DNA of 64,000 nucleotides from Dromiciops gliroides (Eukaryota; Chordata; Mammalia; Microbiotheria; Microbiotheriidae). The DNA lies in the NCBI RefSeq assembly GCF_019393635.1, contig NC_057863.1, forward strand, positions 625,436,291 to 625,500,290, in the 5' to 3' direction. The notes beneath the pieces were generated by a model. It saw only the letters and a list, made by a program, of their open reading frames with translations, was not told the origin of the DNA and made no database searches. Position numbers and translations under genes: made by a program. Shown one piece after another: positions 36,601-48,600 of the stretch. Numbering within the stretch: position 1 is the stretch's first letter; each line of letters begins with the position of its first letter.

Positions 36601-39600
36601 TATGAAGAAGGTTTAGAGGGTAGCCCCAGGAGGGCTTGCTGCATGGGCATCATTGAGAGTTCTTCATCGTGATGCGGCCTACTTCCTGGGGTCCTTGTGG
36701 CCGCAGTTGGGGGGCTGGGGTGGCTTCTTGGCCTACCCTCTGAAGATATTTTTTATAATAAATGAGAGCAGGCTCTTCACCTGCTGCAAGGATAGGACAG
36801 TTGTGTGAAAATGAATTTTGGGTGGTTTTGGAAACAGTTTACAGCTCCAATTTCTCCTCTTTATATTGCTGGGGCCTTTTTTGTTTCAGGTGCATCCTCA
36901 GGCACAGCTGAACTTCTTCCTCCTCCAAGCAGCACCTTGAACTGGACTATGGGCCTCCCCACTGATAATGGCCATGACAGTGACCAGGTCTTTGAATTTA
37001 ATGGCACTCAGGCAGTGAAGATTCCAGAGGGGGTCGTGACAGTGAATCTGAAAGAGCCCTTTATGATCTCTGTGTGGATGAGACATGGACCGGGGGGCAG
37101 GGAGAAAGAAACCATCCTTTGCAATTCAGATAAGACAGGTGAGTGAATCTTTCTCTTGCCATCACTTTGTGCTATTTGAATAAAGTAGTATAAGCTAGTG
37201 TGAAGACTAGCTAGACCCAGGCCACTGACCCCTGGATTGCAGATGGAAAGCAAGCCCCACAACGGCCAGAGAGCCTGATTCTTAACAGGCTTTGAAAATG
37301 CACCTTTGTCAACAAGCATAACTTTGAGTGTGCCTGTTTGATTTGCAGCTGCAGGGATGAAAGCCCCCAAAGTCAAGGCCAAAAACAAGTCCAGGCATCT
37401 TCTGATATAGCTCTTCAGATCTGCTTCTTTTTAGAAAGAAGTTGGGGATTTTAATGCAGTGTTTCCACTTAGGATTCACCTTATTCTGTTTCAGCAGTGA
37501 ATGATTTGATTTACGATACATTGGTTTGACTCTTATTTGAGAAAGTGCTGCCTAGCACTATGGACAGTTGATTTAACACTAGTAGTTTTTGTAGTATTAC
37601 AGAAATCATATGGATTGGAGATTTGCTTCTGGGAGAAAAAAAAATCTAATCTCTGTGGTAGAACTACATCAGTGTCCTGGGAACAACAGCCACAAAATAA
37701 TAATAATAATAGCAGCTAACAGTTATATATTGTAACATAATAAACAGTAGCTAACATTATATAACATTTATATTATATGTGTAATATATTTATGTATTAT
37801 ATGTCTGCTATAAACCAGGCATGGTGCTAAGTGCTTTACAAATATTATCTCATTTGATTCTCAGCAATAACTCTGGTAGGTATGATTATCATCCGAATTT
37901 ACAGATGAGCTGCTCCCTATTCACTGCTTTTCATCAGAAAGAAGGGGCAGAAGTTTCCTGTTCCTTAGCAAAGTAGCAACACATCCTTTGAAATGAATTT
38001 TTATATCACATGTAGCATGACATAAGCCTCGTTCATTTCTCCTTCATTAAAAATAACGATACTGGGGGGCAGCTAGGTGGTGCAGTGGATAAAGCACCAG
38101 CCTTGGATTCAGGAGGACCTGAGTTCAAATTTGACCTCAGACACCTGACACTTACTAGCTGTGTGACCCTGGACAAGTCACTTAACCTTCATTGCCCCAC
38201 AAAAAGTTAAATAGATAGATAGATAGACAGACAGACAGATAGACAAATAAAAATAATGATACTGAAATTCAGGAAGTAATTGGAAAAGGACATTGGCCCT
38301 GCTCAGCTTGGGCTCTTCTGCCTATGGGAGGCAGATTGTTTGCTCAGAACTTCCCTGCTCCTGGCGCAGAATGGCCCTGGACCTGTTAGACCAGCTGGGC
38401 TTATGTGAATTTCAATATGATACTCTTTTAAAAATCGATGCTTTGGTATCGTCATCATTATGTCACCAAGCATATAAGGAGGTGTTGACAGTAGGACTGG
38501 GGGCTAATTTTATGTTGATACCTCTTATGTTTTAGCTTTGTTTGGCTGCTTCTTCCTCTCAGAACTGAAACTAACTTTTTTGTCTTCCATTTAAAAATTG
38601 ATTTTCAGTTATCCTGGGGGGAGTTGATACAGGATTATTATTCCTTGACCCTCCCTTGTCCACCCTAATGACACTTTGTGGTTGTGCTTCCAGACATTGC
38701 TCATGCTTCTTGTCAGGTTCCCTTTGTGCACACTGGTCTCCAGATAGAAAAAAAAAGATAGCAAAGAGCTGTCTTTGCTCTTCAACATTCTCTAGTTCAG
38801 AGGGGTCCAAATGTGGCCTGTCGGCCACCCCATGCAATTTGTGACACAATTAACAAAGATGCAACAGAATATGGATAATGTCAATGTTCAGCCTTGCAGG
38901 AACGGCCCATTTCTGTCTGACTCCGATACCCCTGCTGCACTAGTACATGGGATAGTTCGTTCCTGCAGGAAAAAGAGCATTGAAAATCAGCTTTAAGAAG
39001 TCTTATTTTCTGTTTTGAGTATTAAACGTGTTACCTGCTACTTCAAACTTTTTACAGATATGAACCGGCATCATTATTCCCTCTACGTCCATAATTGTCG
39101 ACTGGTTTTTCTCTTCCGTCAAGACCCTTCAGAGGAGAAGAGTTACAAGCCTGCTGAATTCCACTGGAAATTGAACCAGGTGATTCTCTGTCCACTTGTT
39201 TTGTTCACTGATTCATATGATCATAGTTAGCTTGTTTTCCATTCTTGTTCTGATTTTAGAAATCTACAGTATTCTACAGGGTTCCTTACAAACTCCTCTT
39301 TATTCCTCCTATTACCTGTCTTAATTATCATGTCTTAACAGTGCAGCTCTGGGGTCACCTCCTTACAGAAGGACTTTCCTGACCTCCAGGTTGTTGATGT
39401 TAATCCCCCTCCACGCCTTAAGAAGCCTCGGATTTACTTATCTCATTGTATATTATCATCTCTGTGCAAGAGACTGTAATTTGCTTCTGGGCAGTGGTGA
39501 TTTTGTTGTTGTCCTTGTCCCCCAATACCTACCACAGTGCTGGATGTGTGGGACACAAATCCCCCAAATGCCAGTTGAGTTAATATAAGTCTTTTATGGT

Positions 39601-42600
39601 AAATGTAGCCCTCCATTATAGTTGGACATTGAGACAGCTGTAACGCTCCCAGGATGCATTCCAAGTGATGGAATTATTGGGTCAACAGGAATAAATATTT
39701 TTAGAACTTTTACTGTGAAGCATCAGATCGCCTCCCCAAGAGATGATGCAGGTTTATAGCTTCATTAGCAGGGGATGCATGTGCTTACTTTTCTCTACAA
39801 GCCCTCCAGGACTGAGTTATGTTGTTTCTAATTATCTTTTTTTACCATGTTAATGGGTGTAAAGTGGTACCTCAGAGTTGTTTTATTTTGTGTCTCTGAT
39901 TATTGTTGAGGTTGGGTGGTTTTAAGCTATTTAGTTTGTGCTGCTTCTTTTGAAAAGTCTTTTGGGGCAGCTAGGTGGCTCAGTGGATAAAGCACCGGCC
40001 CTGGATTCAGGAGGACCTGAGTTTAAATCAGGCCTCAGACACTTGACATCTACTAGCTGTGTGACCCTGGGCAAGTCACTTAACCCCCATTGCCCTGGGG
40101 GGGAAAAAGAAAGAAAGAAAAAAGTATCTGAAAAGTCTTTTTTAGCTTTTGACCATTTATATATCCATTGTACATTAAGAGTTGACTGTGGGGGGCAGCT
40201 AGGTGGTACAATGGATAGAGCACTGGCCCTGGAGTCAGGAGGACCTGAGTTCAAAACTGGCCTCAGACACTTAACACTTACTAGCTGTGTGACCCTGGGC
40301 AAGTCACTTAACCCCAATTGCCTCACACACACACACAAAAAAAAGAGTTCATTGTGACCTCCCTCCCTCCTTTTCCTTCCTTCTTTCCTTCCTTCCTTCC
40401 TCCTTCCCTCCCTCTCCCTCCCTCCTTATATATTTTAGACCCTAAGCTTTCATCTGTAAAGTGTGCCTTAAATATTTTCCTAATCTGTTTTTTAATTTTA
40501 GAGATTGAAAAGGTGTTATGATAACTTTATGTGTCAAAATTAATTTAAATGTAAAGAGTTACTAAACAAGTTTAGTTTTATTGATTCCTAACGAGTATTT
40601 GATATAAAAATGTGGCCTACAAAACTGAGAAGGTGGGGGCAGGAATTGTACCAGGTAAGTGGTCATGGCCCTTCCTTGGGATTCTAAGTGCTGTTTTCTT
40701 GTATTTCTTGTTTTATTTGTTTTACATGTGCTCATAATCTTGGGGTGTCTAGTGTATGTAGGTCAGAGCAGCTGCGAAGGTAGCAGATTAAGGCCTGCTC
40801 AGTCCCTCGGCCTGCAAAATCAAGTTCTCCCACCTTATTTGTAGCACCTGTGTTTGCTATAGAGGCATTAGCATGAGGAAATGTCATCTCAATTAATAAG
40901 CCTTCTTGCTGGTATCTACCAAGTGGTCTGTTCACTTTGGCCATTCAAGATGGGGATGTAGATTGCTCATCCAGCTTCCGTATAAGCATGAATCAGTCAG
41001 TTTGGCCAAATTATAGTTTAAATCAATGGTACTCAATTATACATTTAAATAAGAACTTAATAAAAGAAATGTTTATTGAACATTTCATTGTATGGTGTGG
41101 AGGGGGATACCAGGATGAATTAAGTGTGGTTCCTGCCTTTAAAGAATTTCTAATTTGAGAATGAGAGGAGTTGGGAGGCAACAGGGATTTGCTTTTAAAA
41201 TGGAAATAGTGGGGCAGCTAGATGGCGCAGTGGTTAAAGCACCGGCCCTGGATTCAGGAGTACCTGAGTTCAAATCTGGCCTCAGACACTTGACACTTAC
41301 TAGCTGTGTGACCCTGGGCAAGTCACTTAACCCCAATTGCCTCACTAAAAAACAAAAAACAAAACAAAACAAAAAAATACAAAAAAAAAATGGAAATAGT
41401 GAGAATTGCTGTTTTTCTTCAAAGAGGAAATTTTCTTTAAGGTGTTGTGTTGTTTTTTTAAGTCAGGCAATTTCTCTCCTAAAGATAGCCAAAAGCTATT
41501 TATTTCTTCAGTTGCTCTGTGACAGAGGTGAGAAACCTCTGGCCTTTGGCTTGTTTGCCCCATGACTACCAGCTTTGACCTGTGGGGAAAGTTCCAAGAA
41601 ATAATATTCATATAGATTGTCTGCAGCTGCTGTGGAGCACAGTGTAACTTGGAGTCTTTAGTAGATGTTCCCCCAACTCAAAAGATGAGGAGGGGGCTGC
41701 TTCTGCTAGTTTCTCTCCTCCCAAGTGCATCTTATGTGTGCCTTTGTAGGTATCTTTCCCAGTCTCTTAGTGGATTGGAGTCTGTCTCTATCTAGCATTC
41801 TAAGCTTTTCTATCATCAGGCTGGTAACAAGCTGAAAATAAATTCAATAAATTCAACAGGTATCCGACCTTCAAAACTTAACCTTTTTGTCTCAGGGCTT
41901 CACTATGCCTTAAGACATGTTGGGGCTTACTATGTAGGGAGCCTAATTTATTTGTTAAAGATTTGCATCTATGAGCTCTGTCTGTTGAAGACTATGCCAT
42001 AGTATAAACTGTAAAGGACATGACTAACAAAGAGAGCGGTGTGCTTTTCTAGTCTTTTACTCTTTTCAAATATGAAGATCTTAGCTTTTTATTAAGCAGA
42101 CAAATCTGTATATCACTAAAGACGACATATTTCTCATGTACATACAGAATGTATATTTACATATGTATTTGTACACATACACTTATATGTGTGTAAAACT
42201 TTGAAGTAGAACATGTCTGTGGACAGTATAATTGTTATAAATTACATTTTAGTTTAAGCACTCTTTGCAGCCAGTCAGCAGGCAGGAATTAAGGGCCTAA
42301 CTAGCTATATATGTGCCAAGCCTGTTGTATGAAGTGCTGGGGATACAAGTACAAAAACTGAACTAACTCCTGCTTGCAAGGGGTTTGTTTACCTTATATG
42401 TTCAGGCTTAATTAGCATTCTTCTTTCTTCCTTTCTCTCTCTCTCTCTCTCTCTCTCCCCTTTTTGTGGGTATGGCAGCCCTGAGGTTCTCTGATCCCCC
42501 TTTCTTGCTCCAAGATCAAGGAGACAGGTCTGTACAAACAGTTTATTGCAGATCAGACATGGCAGGAACATCCCAGGCTGCACCTTTCCTTCAGTCCCTC

Positions 42601-45600
42601 TGGCTCATGCTTTACAAAACAACTGTTCACCCCCTCCCTCAGCCCCTGTACAAAGCCCTCGGCCCAGCCCAAGCTTTTCAAGCTGATTCTGACCAAGAGT
42701 ACCGTCCCTCTCTGAGTGTTTCCATTGCCTTTCCAGGCCAGCTTTCTGTCAAATGTTCTGCTACAGCAAGAAATGGTTTATTCATTTTGCTCTTGGAGGT
42801 AGTTAAAGGCAAGATTGTCTTTGTCTTCATCTTTCTTATTAGCTAGGAAGATAACGGCATTTCCTTGACTGCCAGCTGAGTCTTTTTTGTCTGTGTGTCA
42901 AAGAAATCTTTAATTTGCACATTAAGAGAGATGCTATCACCCATCAGAAGTTTATTGCTTATCTTTCTTCTCCTTGAATAATAATTTCTTAGTAACTTTT
43001 AACTCTTAAAACTGACCTCTGATTTTAACTGTGATGAAAGAGCTTGTAATCTTATACCATATTTTTGAATTGCAATTTTAAAATGGTTTTCATCACAGTC
43101 ACTTTTCCCATAAGTATTTCTTTATCACTCTCTGTAGTTCTGTCTTTCTCTTGAACCCAACCCTGCCCTCATCATTGAAACCCGTCATATGCACACTAAT
43201 ATCATCTCAAACACTCTGGCCAAGGTAATGACAATTTCCAGATTAGAAGCAGCCTCAAGTGGCCTTCGAGTCTGGCCTGTTGAATGATCACCCTCTGCTT
43301 GATGCCTGCTCCCTGTGAGGCCATTCACCTACTCTGGGGTGATAATTCCACCCAGTCTTCATTTCCTGCCCTTGAGGGCACCTTTGGGAGAGAGGGAGCA
43401 GAGGTGGTGGTGATTGTACCTTATGTCTCTTGTGCATCTTCATAATTTTGAACTGAGAAATCCACTTTCCTGATTGTAATCTCCTGTTCTCCCCTTTCTC
43501 CTCTGCTTTACTCCTCCTAAAGCTATTTATCCTCACCACAACTTTCTGTCCCTCTGATTCCCCATCTTCCCAGTCTGTCATCTCTGACGTCCTCCTTTTG
43601 TGGTCATCTGTGTCTTCCTCTCCCATCCCGTCAGTCCTCAGTTATTGGCCACCTCCCATCTTATGTACACATCCTCTCTGGTGGCAGCCCTTAAGTTAGT
43701 GACCCTGTGATCAGTCTTGGGGTGAGAAGATGAAGTTGCCATTGATTCAACAGGATTTGGCAAATGATTAGATAGCCCGAATGAGGGGGAAGGAGGCATG
43801 GAGGGTGTCTGAGACTAGAACATTGGGGTACACTGAGCAGAAGTAAAGAGGTTCAGAAGGGGGTAGGTCTTAGCAGAAGAGAAGAGTTCTGTGTTGGATG
43901 TGATGAGTTGGAGTAGCCTATGAGACACCCTGTTTGGAACGTCCACCAGGGGGTTGGTGGTGTTGGGCTGCAGCTCAGGGCTCCTTTCTCAAACTTGATG
44001 ACTAGTTTCCCTTGGATGGTGTTGACCTGTTGGTTTTGTCTCCCATGTTTACCTTAATCTTCTAGCTTTCTGTCCTGGGATAAAGGACGTGTTAGAGCAC
44101 CACCACATTATGTTCCTTCCTTTGCCTCTCTTAGGTGTGTGATAAGGAATGGCATCATTATGTTCTCAATGTGGAATTCCCCAGCGTGACTCTCTATGTC
44201 GATGGTGTCTCCTATGACCCTTTTCCAGTGACTGACGATTATCCTCTTCACCCTTCCAAGATCGAAACTCAGCTGGTGGTTGGAGCGTGTTGGCAAGGTA
44301 ATGTAAGAAGGGGAGCCACTTTCTCTCTCTGTGGCTTCCCATGTCTCACGCCCCCTTTCCTTGTCAGTGCTGTGGTTCTGTACCAGTGGGCCACGAAGGT
44401 GCCTGACTTGGACGTTTGGCGTGGTTCTCTTACGAAATGTAGCCCTCCTCCAGACGTCTGGGCCCCAGGAGGAAAAGTTTCAGAAAGTAGTTTATAAGTG
44501 CTGGCTCATCTTGTCCAATCAGCAATGCTTTTCCAGGGGATGGGATTGTGCACAATGATTATTCTTTTAGGTGAGGATCCCTCCCTGGCTGGTGTCCCAG
44601 GTCTTGTTCATGGATAACATTGTACTTTGTGGTGCATTTGTAAAACTGCAACAGGGGAAAGGGGTTCTCTTCTAAAACGGGTTCTAAGCATACAACTCCT
44701 TCTAGAAGAAGCAGCTTTATTTATAAGGACAGTAAAACCCTGGGTAAGATTGAACAGACACTTCGGAAAGGGGAGTGCAAACTGGGAGCGCTGAAGCCTT
44801 GATCTCCAGAAATTAGAATCGTGAATTTCTGGAAAATAGAAAATTGTATGTCAACACTAGGTGGCGCCATAGTACACAGAGTACCAGGCCTGGAGTCAGG
44901 AAGACTCATCTTCCTGAGTTCAAATCAGGCATCAGACACTTAACTAGCTGTGTGACCCTGGGCAAGTCACTCGACCCTGTTTGCCTCAGTTTCCTCATCT
45001 GTAAAATGACCTGGAGAAGGAAATGGCAAACCACTGCAGTATCTTTGTCAAGAAAACTTCAAATGGGGTCATGAACAGTTGGACATGACTGAAAAATAAC
45101 AACAAATAGCAGCTGCTGATTTCATCATTCAGCAAGTATGATTTGAATACAACTTTTTCGTTTAAGAGCTCTTTGTCCTGGGTTAAAAGCACATGAAAGG
45201 GGGCGGCTAGGTGGCGCAGTGGATAGAGCACTGGCCCTGGAGTCAGGAGTACCTGAGTTCAAATCCGGCCTCAGACACTTAACACTAGCTATGTGACCCT
45301 GGGCAAGTCACTTAACCCCAATTGCCTCACTAAAAAAAAAAAAAAAGCACATGAAAGACACTAAACCCCAAATCAGGTTTTGTCCAAATTTGGATTTGAC
45401 TAATCTTCCTTATGATTGTCACAAGTTAGGAAAAGCAAGAAATACATAGCTGTTAATTATAAGCAAAGTGAGGCATTTAAAATAGCGTATTCACAGTGTT
45501 TCTTTTCAGGTGATTCACACTTTGGATTTTGGTGAGGCAACTTATCAACATTTTTGAAAAATAGAACATGAAGAAAAGGAATGGTGATGTGTAGAAGCTA

Positions 45601-48600
45601 GCATTATTTAGAGTTTAAAGAAAAAATCACTTTCTATTCAGGTCTCCTTTTCTCCTTCAGAAACCTTCTTTAGATCTCTAACAGTCTATAGGTGTTAAAT
45701 CATGTGATCAAGAAGGATTCTGACCAGCAAAGCTTTCCCCACTCTGGGGACAACTCCTATAGTGTAAGATTTCTTTGCTGATCTGGCTGGAGTGACAGCC
45801 CCACACAAGAAGTGCTCTGGGGGAGCCTCTCCAGGGAATGGCTTTCTCTGGTCACAGGAGTCACTCACAAGAACCTCCTCTCCTTGCAGAACACAGCTGT
45901 GTTCCAAGGTGGTTTATTCCACAGTCCTGGGGCTAGGCAGGGCCTGCCCTTGGAGCTCCTAGAATCTGGGGAGGGGGAGGACCTATGCAGTTACTGCCTC
46001 TGTCACCTAAAATACGCTTTTGAGAATTCACTCGCCACAAGGAGGCAGAGTCTAGCACAGAGGTGTGCTTAAAGCTTGTCTTGTGTTTTCCCGGGGCTCA
46101 AACATCTTGGGCCAGACAGGAGCACCCTCCCCTACCCCCTCAGACTAGGGTGTCTTTATAACAGTCCCAACACTGTGCTGAGCCCTATGAAGGGAAAGCA
46201 GGACACATACATGTATGTGATAAACCTCTGGGAAGTAGAGAGCAGTCAGGTCATTTGGGGCGGGGGCTCACAAGGGGCCATGAGCCACAGGAAGCTGCAT
46301 GGAGTGGAGCTGGGCAGACAGGCATCTTAAAGCTCACGGTGGGATTTGTCAGTGTTAATTCGCTTTCCAGGAGACCTCACTTGGGGCCTCTCTTCAGACA
46401 AGTACTTCACTAAATCTGAATGGGAGGGGGCAGCTAGGTGGTGCAGTGGATAAAGCACCGGCCCTGGATTCAGGAGGACCTGAGTTCAAATCCAGCCTCA
46501 GACACTTGACACTTACTAGCTGTGTGACCCTGGGCAAGTCACTTAACCCCCATTGCCCCGAGGAAAAAAAAAAAAGAAAAAGAAAAGAAAAGCTCACTTC
46601 ACTTCCTTGGCCACTCACTAGACCAATATATCAAGGTAGTGGAGTGAGGAGGAGGAAGGGAGGGAAGGAAGGAAAAAAGAGGAAGGAAGGAGGCAGAGAA
46701 GGAGGGAAGAAGGAAGGAGGGAAGAAAGAAAGGAAGAGGAAGGAAGGTAGGAAGAAAGGAAGAGAAAGGGAAGGAAGGAGGCAGAGAAGGAGGGAAGAAG
46801 GAAGGAGGGAAGGAAGAAAGGAAGAGAAAGGGAAGGAAGGAGGCAGAGAAGGAGGGAAGGAAGAAAGAAAGAGGAAGGAAGGAGGGAAGGAAGAAAGAAA
46901 GAGGAAGGAAGGTAGGAAGAAAGGAAGAGAAAGGGAAGGAAGGAGGCAGAGAAGGAGGGAAGAAGGAAGGAGGGAAGGAGGAGGGAGGGAGGAGGAGGAG
47001 GAAGAAGGAGGAGGAGGTACAACTAGTGAACTGTATTCTTGGCCCCTCTGTTTTCCCCTAGCTGTGCTCAGTCCCTGCAGACTGACCGCTGAGAGCCTGA
47101 GCGGTTTCATCCCTGAAGCCTAGATGATTTTGTGTTTGCATCCTCACGTCCCCTCCCCCCACCCCAGCTGGTCCCTACCGGCATGGCCACATGTACTCAA
47201 TAGTCAGGAAGTGCTTGAAGGTTGGCAGAGCACTTTGCAAGTGTTTCATTCATCCTCTGAACAACCCAGGTGGTGGCTGTGCCTGTTTTTAGATGAGGAA
47301 ACTGAGGCAGACACAGTGAAGTGGTTTTTCCCCAGAATCATATGGTTTCGTCAGTGTCTGAGGCGGGATTTTATTTCAGGTCTCCAGAGCACAAGTTCAG
47401 AAGACTGGTCCTCGTGCCACTGAGCTGTCTGGTTTTTGCCCTTCTAGACCTTGCCCCAGATGTTTGCTGAAAAAGAAAAGTTTGGGTCTCTCCAGTCTCC
47501 TGTATTCTGCCAGGTGCAGGCCACTTTGGTCCAGGCTCCCTTCCCTTGAGCACCTGCTAGCCAGCCTTGGGAGGTCACCTCTGGGAGCTGCCAGTTCTTC
47601 CTCTGTAGGGGGTGGTCACAGCCCCTGCCCTGCCCTGGCTCCTGGCACTTTTGTGGAGTTAGATGGTATTGCAGTTGTGCTGGGGGGGCTTTCCTGCCTT
47701 TGCTTCAAGTGTGTTAATTACTTGTTTTGCTGACCTGCTCTTTTCCTCTCTTTATTCCTTGTCCTAAGGGATGGCTCACTGGGTGGGAAGAGGGAAGGTA
47801 GTGTTAAAAATGATCAGTAAAACATTTCAAAGGGTGTTCCATAATATAGGGCATGCGGTGTGTTTCATCCCCTGTGGCGAGGTTGCACTCCAAGAGCCTT
47901 GCCTCCTTGGTAATCCAGATTGAAATGTGCCCAGAGTTTGGCACATGTGCCCATATGAAAAGGGCTGTGGTGAGTAGAATCCTTCTGTTGGAGGCACTTG
48001 AGGGGTCGGTTCTGTTGGGCACATGTAGCTTTTTTGTGTGGCCACTAGAACTGTGGGGGACAGTGGGAAGATCCTGGAGCTTGGAGCCTGCCCCTTAAGA
48101 GTTGGGTCTCAGGGGCAGCTAGGTGGCGCAGTGGATAGAGCACCGGCTCTGGAGTCAGGAGGACCTGAGTTCAAATCCGGCCTCAGACACTTAACACTTA
48201 CTAGCTGTGTGACTCTGGGCAAGTCACTTAACCCCAATTGCCTCACTATTAAAAAAAAAAAAAAGTTGGGTCTCCTCAGACCGGCCATCGCCTTTCCAGC
48301 CCCGTTTCGCTGAGTTGGACCTGCTAGAAGGAGACCCTATCCATAAAGCACTTTCTCGATCTTAGGGCAGTTTGTCAGTGAGTTGTTCCTGACGTCATTG
48401 CCCCATTCTGCACACGTCCGGTGGTAGATTGTGAGGTACCAAGGGCTGAGAGGGATGGCGTTTCCGTGGGGCTGGGGGTGTTGGGGCAATGGGTCTGCAG
48501 CCCAGGGCCCTGTAGCTGACCCTAACCTGTCGGTCCTTCTCCACTGTCTTTGTCTTGCTTTTCTACAGAGTATTCAGGAAATGAAAATGACAATGAGACT

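Larger units (their letters stand above)
33952..36889 (+). other. CLSTN1: CLSTN1 intron 7
   Basis: About 2.9 kb with an old MIR (about 34180-34310), three SINEs, a GGGGT array and an L2-like block (about 35950-36360); no further exon. 36360-36889 shows nothing recognisable. Confidence 0.85.
37139..39057 (+). other. CLSTN1: CLSTN1 intron 8
   Basis: Holds an antisense MIR, one SINE with a GATA/GACA tail, and a possible DNA-transposon remnant at about 38790-38990 (text 'gaggggtccaaatgtggcct', hAT-like in style, weak). 37140-37680 shows nothing recognisable. Confidence 0.8.
39640..40560. mobile_element. Probable L1 fragment hosting two SINEs
   Basis: 'aatgggtgtaaagtggtacc', 'ttattttgtgtctctgatta' and 'cttttgaccatttatatatc' recall a text block common in decayed mammalian L1 elements. 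Orientation and family are uncertain. SINEs at 39964-40128 and 40191-40342 and a CCTT repeat interrupt it. Confidence 0.45.
39180..44134 (+). other. CLSTN1: CLSTN1 intron 9
   Basis: About 5 kb with L2-like, L1-like and LTR-like relics, three SINEs and microsatellites. About 40560-41196, 41640-42240 and 42870-44100 show no repeat I can name, apart from weak text near 41530. Confidence 0.8.
44298..48568 (+). other. CLSTN1: CLSTN1 intron 10
   Basis: About 4.3 kb upstream of the cassette exon. It holds four SINE copies, a roughly 380-bp polypurine tract, an antisense MIR and an unclassified block (about 45700-46350; contains 'aaggtggtttattccacagt', possibly LTR-derived, weak). 47450-48100 shows nothing recognisable. 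Confidence 0.8.

Noticed and set aside
46640..47018. CRISPR-like repeat-spacer array
   Set aside because: Units vary in spacing, spacers are not unique, and the genome is a vertebrate nuclear one.
46446..47123. 225-codon plus-strand ORF rich in Glu/Lys/Arg/Gly
   Set aside because: It starts in a SINE and runs through the polypurine tract; purine-only DNA lacks stops in several frames. The minus-strand Leu/Ser/Pro ORFs are its mirror.
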